Shown here: positions 10,832 through 21,500 of the stretch, piece after piece
How the letters are laid out: each line of letters starts with the position of its first letter
How positions within the stretch are numbered: the first letter of the stretch is position 1
NCBI GenBank assembly: GCA_009602735.1
Contig: WELA01002258.1
Span: 998,387 to 1,035,718 of the forward strand
Origin: Mesotaenium endlicherianum
Lineage: Eukaryota > Streptophyta > Zygnematophyceae > Zygnematales > Mesotaeniaceae
DNA length: 37,332 nt
Reading direction: 5' to 3'
Notes under the pieces: model-generated
What the model saw: the letters and a program-made list of their open reading frames with translations, nothing else
Database searches by the model: none
What the model was told of the DNA's origin: nothing
Made by a program: the position numbers and the translations under genes

Positions 10832-12583
10832 TTATCGAGGCGTAACTTCAGAAACAAATGGGACACTGATGGCAGAAGTGCCTTCCGAGCCGAGCATTGG
10901 TGCCTCAGGACCCATGCTGCCGCTGGAGGGGTGGGAAGCAAGCTCTGACGAGGGCAGCCCCGTGGAGCTGCCTGCTCTTTGTATGAGCGGCTCCGAAGAA
11001 ACCATATATTGCAAGTGGGCCTCACCGCTCGCTATCTCTTCCAGGCGGGTGGCCACCTGTGCCATGGATGGCCGATCAGCAGCGCCCAACTTGACGCAGT
11101 CGAATGCCAGCTCTATGACGTGTGCAAGCGCCTGCTCCGAGAACTCCCCCATCGTGGGATCGATCACAGAATTCCAGCCCAAAGTGGAGAGGTTCCAATT
11201 GACCTGCACCCACATCATTAGATTACGGGGCGCCGTTACAGCCTCCGGCCAGTGCTTCACGGACCAAAATATCTGGCAGGAAGCAACCCAGGCGGGCGTA
11301 TACACAAGAAGGTCAGACGCTTACCCAAGCTATCAACGATTTGGTCTCCTCTGGGTTTTCCAGGTCCTTCCAAGTGGGGCGCTTCCCGGTGCACAGTTCC
11401 AACAGCACCACTCCAAAGCTGCGGTGAGCATGGCACACAGGCAGCTAGTCAATGCAATCGATTTCATGTGATGGCTTTGTAGTGTTCACAGGCCAAGCGC
11501 AATCATGCAGATGCTAAAATAATCCACATTCTTAATGGCTCCCCTCTACTTCCCTGCTTACTGCAGCTCATGTACTTGGTAAAAAGGACCCGTATGAGCG
11601 AAAAAGGCCAGTAGGGACACACCTATAAACATCGCTCTTGGGCGTGAGTTGGAAGGTGGAAAAATATTCGGGGTCCATGTAGCCGCGCGTGCCCGCCAGC
11701 TGTGCCGTGCTCAGTTTGTCCACTCCATTGCCCACCCGCTTCAGCAGCCCAAAGTCTGCCACCTTGGCCTGCACCGTGCACGCACAACAGCAGCGCCGCA
11801 AGGGCCACGACTGAGTACGTTGGCTACCACAAGGTCGTGCACAAGCAAGGGGTGCGGCAGTCAACAGCAGCTAGGTGGTGGGGGTGGGCATGGGCACTTG
11901 GAGCTTGGCATCCAGCAGGATGTTCTCGGCCTTGACGTCGCGGTGGATGATGGCTTCCTTGGCATTGTTGGCAAACGAGTGCAGGTAGCTCAGCCCGCGC
12001 GCCGCCCCCACAGCAATTATTAGCCTCTGCTCAAACGTCAGCGGCTGCCTCCCGCTACCTGGCAGCACACAGATGCACGTGCAACTCGCTTGCTCAGATC
12101 AGCCAGCCAGTCAGTCAGTCAGTCCGCCGGCCAGAGTGCCGGCCCCTCGACTAAGTCCCTTGCTTCCCCCCCTCCAAGAGGACAAAAGTGGGAGAAAGAG
12201 GGGCGGCACCTTGCTTGGGGTGCAGCCAGTCATCCACGGTGGCGTTGGGCATGAACTCGTACACAAAGATCTGCTCGCCCTTGTCGGTGCAGAAGCCCAG
12301 CAGCACCACCACGTTCACGTGGTTNTATTTGCGACACTCGGCGTATGCATTGCCGCGTCACGCACCTCCTCGGCAAAGTCCTTGAAGCCCTGCTGGGTGG
12401 CCTTGTTGGCGCGCTTCACGGCCCACAACTTGTCATTGGGGCCCTGCCCCTTGTACACCGTGGCAAACCCCCCCGCGCCCATGCTGTTGGCGTCACTGAA
12501 ATTGTCTGTTGCCCTCTCCAGCTCCGTCAGTGGGATGTACTGCACCGCCACCGCCTTGAGCTTGCTCAGCAGCTCCTGCCCCT
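10832..12583 (-). other. Kinase-domain exons of the malectin receptor
   Basis: The exons are 12210-12583, 11898-12058, 11623-11768, 11325-11418 and 10832-11203. Motifs in order: glycine loop [14 protein letters not shown] lysine in LWAVKRA, hinge region IFVYEFMPN, catalytic [19 protein letters not shown], activation segment [18 protein letters not shown], then [18 protein letters not shown] across an intron, and a C-lobe ending [22 protein letters not shown] and the lysine are present, so it reads as an active RD kinase. Exon 12210-12583 does not keep one frame. The part before the helix-C region and the part from [12 protein letters not shown] onward differ by one base, close to the ambiguous base at 12325. 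The tail after the kinase (about 60 aa) is rich in Ser, Gly and Pro. Confidence 0.9.
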
Positions 12584-15500
12584 CTGCACACCACCCGCAT
12601 CCCACACAATTCCCTCTCGCCTCAGATACGCCCCTCCTTGCCCCTTCTCACTACCTCGGAGGCCAGGTGGCGGAAGGAGGCCCAGGGTTTGCAGACGCAA
12701 GATAGCACGTGTGCACACCCACCTAGGTCCAGAGGGTCCTGCTGATTGTAGCGCCGGCGGCCCCACACAATGGCCGCCAGCAGCAGCACAGCCGCCAGCA
12801 CACACGCTCCCACAGCTGTGCCGGCAATCGCTCCGGTCGAGAACCCCTCGGACGCCGCTGCAGCACGGCAACAGACAGGGACAGGGCAGTCGCAGTCAGC
12901 CCTCAGTTCTTGCCACACATATACTAAAGGAGAGACGCACTAAACAAGGGCCAATGCACTCCCTGTATGTGAGTGTGTGCGTGCAATTCGGTGAGAAAGG
13001 ACAAACCTGGGGGCGCTTCGGGGCCGGGCAGCACATCTTGCAGCTCCAGGGCGTTGAGCTTGGGCTCCTGCAGGCGGCTGCCCTGGCTGGGCATGATGCG
13101 CACGCGGATGGTGGAGCTGGACGCGCCCAGGCTCACGCGGAAGTCGCGGAACAGCGCCGTCCGCGGCCCCACCTCCTTGACCACGTCCAGTCCGCTCAGC
13201 ACCAGCTGCACCCCACCCCCCCCGCTCCTGCTCTGTAAGTGGCATGTGGACAGACACACACAGGGGAGAAACTGTGCTGCACGCACGCACACTCACTCAT
13301 GCAGATATGACCCCCTCCTCCCAGGTGATAGTAGATACACTGTCTCCCTCCAGAGAAATAATTTGCCCCACAGACACTCACATACACGGTCATTTAACGT
13401 GGCAATCCTGTCCCACTCTCTTCCCCCTTCTCACGCAGACCAACAAACACAGAAAGAGAGAGTGAAGAAGAGAGGCAACTTCTACTCCCGTCACGGCAGC
13501 ACCCTCTGCCATGCTGTGCTGTGCTCGGGTGGTTGAAGGCAGACAACAGCAACCAGCACACACTCACCTGCTCGTTGATGTAGATGTCGAGCACGCGCCC
13601 GCCCACATCTTCCACTGTCAGCTCCGCAAAGTGCAGGCGGACGACATAGTTGTCAGAAGAAATGACAGCGATGGAGGTGCTGAGGCCGTCGGGCCCCAGG
13701 TGCTCCTCCCGCACCAGCCGCTCGCTCTGGTATGCGGCCAGCGGCAGAAACTGCGGCGCTTCCTCCGTGCCGCGGATGGGCACCAGGACGGTGTTGGTGG
13801 TGGTGTTGGGGTTGGTGTACTGTGTGGGGTCGTCTGAACGCCACTTGCGCCCGCCTGCCAGCAGCCCACTCTCGCCCGCACAGGCTCCCCTTGTCAGCTG
13901 CATGCACCTTCTCCCAGCTTTGCAAAGAGGCATGAGTTCAGCGTGTCCCGCACCACATTTTTTGTGTCTGTCTGCATGTGCATGCGAGTGAGACAGGGAT
14001 AGAAGAGACACAAGCCTCACTTGGATCCACATACGGCATGCCCCCAATGTTCTTCCTGTTGGGGCCAAAGAGCTGGAGGATGTCTTTGGTGGTGGTGGTT
14101 TGGTTGAACAGCCCCTCTGGCTGCGCCACGATCTGCAGCATGCGCACACAAACACAGACACTCGCCCACCAACATGTATTCTGGTTAAAGAAGAAGCATA
14201 GAGCAGGGGGAAAAAAAGGCCGCCCCCCTGCCCGGCGCCCATTGCCCGTCAACATTCCGAGTATCAAGTGACAGAGTGCAAGCCATGAGCTCCTCCGCAT
14301 CCTTTTCCTCCTCCTCCTGCTCTTGCACATTTCTGGCAGGGAAGGTGAGGTGCCTACCTCAATGGCAGAGACCATGGGGTCCCCGATGGAGCGAGAGAAG
14401 GTGATGGTGAGGTTGGGGCCGGGGACGGCAAGCGAGAACTCGTAATAGTACATCTTCCCAGCCTCGGGCGGCCTCAGCTGGCTCACCACCTGCATCCGCA
14501 CGCGCTCTCAGTCTCCCAGGAGATGTGTGCATTCATGACAGCGGGATAACAGCCACCTCAGGGTCCTACCCCCCTCCGACACCCCTAGGGATGGAGAGGA
14601 GGAAGGGAGCGGCTGCTTACGAGGAAGCCGTTGAGCAGGATGCTGTAGGAGCGCAGCAGAGGGGACAAGAACTCAAACTCGCCAATGTACACCCGCACCT
14701 GCAGCCTCCCGTAGCCAAACCAGTGAGGGCGGGATTCCGCATGCTCTTTCCTGCTCCCTGACAGCCACAAATTCCCTAGCTAAGTGTGAGAGAGCATACC
14801 AGGTACAGCCCGGGAGCAGACTCGATGGGAATGCTGTAGCTGTTGTTGGCCCCCCCTGGCCAGTATCTGTAGGATGCGTACAGCTCGGCGTCGTTCTCCA
14901 TCTGCGACAGCTGTCTCTGGATGTTCTTCTGCGACGCACTCACGGCAACACCGCTGCTGAAGAAGTCATCGGCAGCCCAGAGATTGCCGACGAGGTCCGT
15001 GTACTCCTGGCCCCCACAGTTGATCCGGATGGCGCCTGCCCCCCCCACAGTCCCACCCCAGTGCATATACGCATTATGTCAAGGTGGGCCTGCTGCAGCC
15101 GCTTGGCACCCAGACACGATCAATGATCACCAGCAGCAGCAGCAGCAGCAGCACGTCTTGCGGTGCTGGGGAGGAGGGGGCGTGGCACCTTCGGTGCGGA
15201 GCGGGGGAGCCATGAAGATAGAGTAGAGCAGCTCCACGCCGCAGAGCAGCGCCTCCTGCACGCGGCTGCCATTGCTGGGGCGCACCTCATACGCCACCGT
15301 GTTGTTGGTGCCCTCCGCCTGCACCTGAAAGTCCAGATACATGGCGCTCATGGGCCCCACCTCCTTCACCAGGTCCAGGCCGCTGCGCACCACCTGCCAG
15401 AGAGAGGGACGCAGAGAAAGAGCACACAATACCACAGAGAGCCGGCAAGTCAGCTCCCATGAGGCTGTGAGTGCTCCCACAGCTCTGCGGGTGTAAATTT

Positions 15501-18500
15501 CCAGGGAGACACACATGCGCGGGCATGCACAGCACACATTAAAAGCTCTGTACGTGGTTGCGAGGGCGCGCGCTGGCCCTCTCTCACAGCCATATTTTTA
15601 TCCAAAGCACCAGACAGGCTGCCTCTGCCAGCGGCCCCACCCACCTGGCCGTTGAGGAGGATGTCCACAACGCGGTCGCCCGCGCGCGAGTACTGTAGCT
15701 CCGCAAAGTGCAGCCGCACCAGGAAGAAGCTGCTGCCGCCCGGAAGCCTCTGCGTCAGCACCTTGCTCAGGCTGGTGGGCACCACTATCCCGCCCTTGCT
15801 AGCGCCCTTGCTGATGCGCGCGCTCTGGTACACGCTCTGCTCGTAGTTGCCAGCCTCCGCACGCACCGCCACAGGCCTGGTGGCCCACAGCGTGGTGGTG
15901 TGCTCGTTGAGGTCCGTCATGGGGTTGTCCAGGAGCCAGGTGCGGCCCTGCAAGTCCATTAATCTGTTGCCGCCAATGTTGTAGCGCTTCACCACCACGC
16001 TTGTGATGGGTGCGCTGTACGTCTCACGGTACATGCCCGCCGGTGCCGCCGCCACCTGACGCACATGCACAGTGGGCATGCCAGATAGTGGGCAACGTCC
16101 TAGTGGTGGCAGACAATGCTCTGCACCTGGATATGATAGGTCCCATCTTCCACCCTTTGAGGGCGGGGGGAGGGGGCGGGAGGAAACAGGCAACACACCT
16201 CGATGGCATTGATGACAGGCTGCCCGTTGAGAGGCACCAGCGTGATGCTCAGATTGGTGCCGCTCACTGGAGCACAGAACTCGTACAAGTACGTGCTGAA
16301 GGGCGTGGGGATGCTGAAGTTGCCCAGCACCTGCCACCCGCCGAGCACCCCTGTGAGGTCACTTCCATGCTCCAAGTGATTGCAAGTTTGCACGCTGCCC
16401 CCACCCACTTGGCAATTGAAATAACGGAAAAAATCACATGTTACGCCGTTTGCAAGCACACTTAGTTTTGAAGTTTGCTTCTTTGCAAATGTTCGTGCTG
16501 CTTTTCGTGCTTTGTTTGCTTAGTTTGTCCTAATTTTTCTTTTTAATATTATTATCAATTGCTGAACAGCCTACACTTTGTGAAAGAAAACAATTTGTGT
16601 TAATTTGACAAATACGCGCAAAGTGACAAAGTTCGCTTAGTTTGGTGCACTCAACACCGAAAAAACGCGAACGGCGTAACCTTGAAAAATCATGTGCAAA
16701 AGAACAGCAGCAAATACTTTACTTCCATATACGTGGCAATTGTAGTGAATAGTGCGGGGGCAGGGGGGGCGGGGAGCGGGGCGCGGGGGGGGGGCAAGCA
16801 GCTCTGACAATGCGGCCATCCAGGGCAACAGAGAAGGCGCGTGTGGTGGAGCCCAGGCTGAGCGGATCCACCTCCGCAAAGTACAGGCGCACCTGCGCAG
16901 GGACGCACCCACAGCGCCCAGGGAAGACCATGAGCGGATGCACATTACCCTCCGCACGGCACACGCCCAGCACAAGTAGAGAGGAGGCTATTGCACCGCA
17001 CTTGCATGCGCCTCCGCCTCTGCCCCTGTCTGAGCAGCACGCAGCAGAAGCAGCAGCAGCGGCAGCAGCAGGAGGAGGAGGAGATATGTGAGAGAGAGTG
17101 TCAAACCCAATAGAGGCCAGGCTGGCTGAGGGGGATGACGTAAGACCCGCCCAGAACGTCCTGGGGCCACGTGCGCTGCGATGCCAGCAGGTGCGCGTTC
17201 AGCGACACGGTGCTGTACGTGGCCGCGATCACCGACGACTTGGCCGGCACGGCCTGGCCCCCCGTGTAAAAGCGGTCGGACAGCCACTGGCGACCGTAGG
17301 AGTCAGTAGCGGCGCCGCCTCCGCAGTTGATGCGCACCACCGCGGCCTCATCTGCGCAGCCGCCGGCCGTTCATTCACTTCGGTGGCCTGTCTAGCACAC
17401 ACCGGGAGGGCAGGGCAGGGGGGGAGAAGGAAAGAGGGAGGGAGGTGGGAAGGAAAGGAGGGAGGGGGTGCAGATGATAATAGTGAGCTCACCTGAGCGT
17501 GGCGGCGGCGGCTGCGAGAGTTCGTCGTGGCGCAGCAGTTCCACGGCGCTGACCATGGGCTGCTGCACCTTGGAGGCGGCGCTGGCGCGGATCTGCACCA
17601 GCAGCAGGCCCGTGCGGTCCGCCTGCACGTTGAAGTCCTTGTACAGCGACACGTTGGCACCCGCTTCTTTCACCACGTCCAGCTTCTCGTACATTACCTG
17701 TCCATGCCCTTGGCATAACTCACACACGTGAGCATGGACGGCGCAGGCACCAGCTCTATGCTGTGAATGTTGAGCTGGCCGCAACCCATCTTGGATAGAG
17801 GAGGCCGGCAGCCACAAAACTTTGAGACTATGGCCGTTGGGTCACTACTGATTGTCCAGACGCAAGGGGAGGAGAGGAGTGAAGAGGAGAGGAGAGAAGA
17901 GGAGAGGAGAGGGACGCGTACAAAACCGTTGATGAGGATGTCCATGACGCGGAAGCCGGCAGCCGCGTACTCCACCTCGCAGAAGTGCAGCCGCAGCAGA
18001 TAGAAGTTCAGGTTGGCAGGCGGCCGCAGCGGCATCGCGATCGTGGGTGTGCCACTGCTGCTGCTGCTCTGGTTGAGCGCCAAGGGCAGGGCCCTCCGCC
18101 CGGAGCGCAGCAGTGCCGCAGGCACGTAGCTCGGGCCGACGTCCGTGCCTCCAATCACAAAATCGTTGCTGACGCTGTAGGGGGCTGTGGAGGCGGGGAC
18201 GGCGTACAAGGTGGGGTTGTCGCCGTAGAAGCGGCGGCCCAGGGAGTCCACCACGTCCTTGCCGCCCACATTCCAGCGCCCATATGCGAACAGCTCGGCG
18301 GGCGGCGCCACGATGGTGGAGAAGTAGCTTGCAGCCGGCACTGGCACCACCTGCCCCAGCAGCACCCGTACCCCAACCAGCCAGCAGGCAGAGTTAGGCA
18401 GAGTCAGCAGCAGCAGCAGCAGCAGTCACAGACGCAGCTCAGTCGCACCCATCATTGGTCAGCATGCAATCATTCCTGGCGCCTGGGAGATGAGGAACTC

Positions 18501-21500
18501 AATGCTCCGGGCAGGCAGGCTCCCGGGAAGGCAGGGAGGGAGCCACTGACCTCGATGGCGTTGACGTAGGGGGTGGAGTCAACGGAGGCGAAGCTGAGGG
18601 TCAGATTGGGGCCTGGCACGGTCGCTACAAACTCAAACTGCTCGTGGCTTGCGAACGAGGATGGGGTGTATGACACCCCCATCTGGCACACAGTCAAGCC
18701 AAACCCTGCCCGCACCAGCAAGTCACACTCTGTACTTGCATGCACCTACGCGACAGCTAGGTGTGTTGCCCATGAGCTACTAGCGCTGATAGTACTTGTG
18801 GTGCAAGGCTGCCTCTTGGGGATGCTGGTGTGTAGAGTCGAGTACCTGAGAAAGAGAGAGAGAGGGATGGGTGAGGAGGAGGAGGGGACGGAGGAGCTTA
18901 CCGGATTGTCGTTGATGACAAAGGCAAGGTGGCGCAAGGACGTGTTTGCATACTTGAGCTCCGCAAAGTGCACGCGTATCTGCCCAAATGACACGCACTC
19001 ATCCCTGTCGTGGTCAGAGTGTGCTGCAGACGGCCAAATATGGGCGCAGGACAGTGGTCACGCAGACAGACCGAGACAGGCAGACAGACTGCATGGCCCA
19101 AAACAGCCAAACCTGCACAAGTGTGCAGGCACGTGGGCTGAGCGGCCAGCACGCACAGGGGAAGGGGAAGTGGGGAGAGCAATCCTGCTGCCAAGCCCAC
19201 TTGCAGCAGCAGCAGTCGCGTGCAATCTCCTACCCTTCCCTACCAAGTACGTGCCCTTGACGGCGGGGATGACGTAGTTGCCGATGCCGCCGCCACGTGG
19301 CCACTCGCGATAGGATGCCACCACTGGGGCGTCCTGGCTGGTAGAAACCAGGTGGGCGGTGGCATTGTCTGTAGCAGCGACCGCCGTGCCCCCCTCAAAA
19401 TAGGCATCCTCTGACCACTGCACGTTTCTGGCGTTCTTGTACGCCCCACCGCCGCAGTTTATGTGCAGAGCACCTGCTGCAGCACCACATTATCACCATC
19501 CAGAGGATTCAGCACATGCTCCTAAGCCTGAAATAAGCACTCGCTCGGAGCCCTGCAGTGAGCCATCCCATCCCTCCTCAAATCGCTGGCAAGATCTTCA
19601 CGCCCCCTGGCAATGTCTTCCTCCTCCTCTCATTCTGTCCCTTCTCAGTTGCTAAGTGGCCAGCGTGAGCCTCAGCCAAAGAGCGAAGGACACAGGGCAC
19701 AGGGCACAAGGTACGAACCTGGGGGAGAGGGCAGGGCGAGCAGCATCTCAAAGATGCCGAGAATTTCAAAGGCGCTGAGGATTGGCTCGACCACGCGGCC
19801 ACGCGTGTTGGCTACCACCTCCACCACCAGGTAGCCCAGCGGGTCCTCAATCTGCACCACAAAGTCGCGGTGCATGCCTGCATTGGGCCCCACCTGGCGC
19901 ACAATGTCCAACCCCTCCAGCACCAGCTGCACGCCCCCCCCCCAGAGCCCTCCCTTCCCCCTCATCCCTTTGAGGATGCGCTCACTCACTCACTCACTCA
20001 CTCACTTGGTCACTCGGTCAACAGCAGCAGGTGCACGCGGAGGGGGGGAACATCTCCTCCTGCCGCTCACCTGGTTGTTGATGCGGATATCCAGCAGGCG
20101 ATCACCAGGCAAGCTCAACTCTATCTCCGCAAAGTGCAGCCGCACGAGCACCCAAGCCGTTGAAGCCAGGGATATGTTGTACGTCAGTCTTGCCGGCGGG
20201 TCTGTTGGCTGGCCGCCTGGCGCCTTGCGGAAGCTTTGGTAGATGCCAGTTGGCAGCCTGTCGAGGGTGGCGTTGAGGTTGCTGATGTTGGCCTGCGTGG
20301 TGAACACCACGGAGCGCTGCTGCGAGTACCAGAGGTCGTAGTCGTCGCGGTACCACACGCGCCCCTGGGAATCTCTAATGCCGGCGCCGCCCACGTTGAC
20401 GCGGTGGAACGAGAAGAGCACCGAGGGAGTCGTCACTGCCTCCCTGTACTGCCCATCTGGCGCCGGGTACACCTGCAGGCTCCCTCCCCTCCCGTCACCT
20501 TCTTGTGAGCTGTCGCGCGCACTGCTGCTGCTGACGGAGTGATCGGTGAGAGTTGCTCCTGGTGTGAATGGACAGCCCTGATTGATTTCATTTGCTGGAG
20601 AGGTCGCACGCGAAAGAAGGAGGTCTCCAAGGATATGCATCACTAAGGAAGGGAGAGGGAGTGGAAGCGCCTGCGGACCTCTATGGCGTTGACGTAGGGC
20701 GCGCCAGAGGGGCCGCGGTCAAAGGCGATGGTGAGGTTGGGCGTGGTGACGGGCACATGCACCTCGTTGGAGATTGCAAGTACCGGGTACGCGTTGTTGT
20801 AATCTATCAGCACCTGCCTCGTCATCGCCATCAGCGTTTATCAGAGAGCCGGCTGACCTTGGGAGAGGAGCAGCAACAGCAGCAGCATCAGAACTTGGGG
20901 ACTTCAAAATAGGGAGCGAGGGAGAGCGGGGAGGGATTACCAGGCAGGCTGAGCTTGGGAGAGGAGCAGCAGCAGAACTTGGGGACTTCAGAAAAGGGAG
21001 TGAGAGATAACGGAAATAAATCTCCAGGCAGGCAAGTAGGAAGGCAGGCAGGCAGGCAGGCAAACAGGAAAAAAATCAACAGTGGTGGAGAAGAGTGGAC
21101 TAGCAGCAGTTGGGAGGTTGGCCAGGGGAAGGGGAGGAGCTTACAGCGGTGTCCTGGAACTGGACCGTGAAGGCGCGGTCGGAGGTATTGCTGTACTCCA
21201 GTTCCGCAAACAGCAGCTGTACCTGCAAGCCGGCAGCCAGGGTCTCATGTCCTGCCACTTTCTTGCTCTCGCTCTCGCTCTTTCTAGTAACAACAGATGA
21301 CGTCGGGGAACATGTCTGGGTGGACCCGCACGCGATTAGTGGCGAGATGCAGCACCAGCACCATCAACAGGAGCACAAGAGCACGCACCAGGTACAGGCC
21401 GGGCCTGGGCACGGGGATCCGGTAGTAGTTGAGTGTCTCCCCGGAGAACTCGCGATACGACGCCGCCACCTGCAGCGCCTGGTCATTGTCCTGCTCTCCT

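Noticed and set aside
10815-11471. 218-codon plus-strand frame over the end of the receptor gene
   Set aside because: It is antisense to the last kinase exons, which carry conserved motifs such as [13 protein letters not shown].
12073-13238. Long plus-strand frames (210 and 297 codons) opposite the kinase and transmembrane exons
   Set aside because: These are antisense shadows of GC-rich exons; the minus strand has clear kinase motifs and splice sites.
17985-18569. 194-codon plus-strand frame
   Set aside because: Antisense of malectin unit 3 and a CAG repeat; GC-rich exons leave the complementary frame open by chance.
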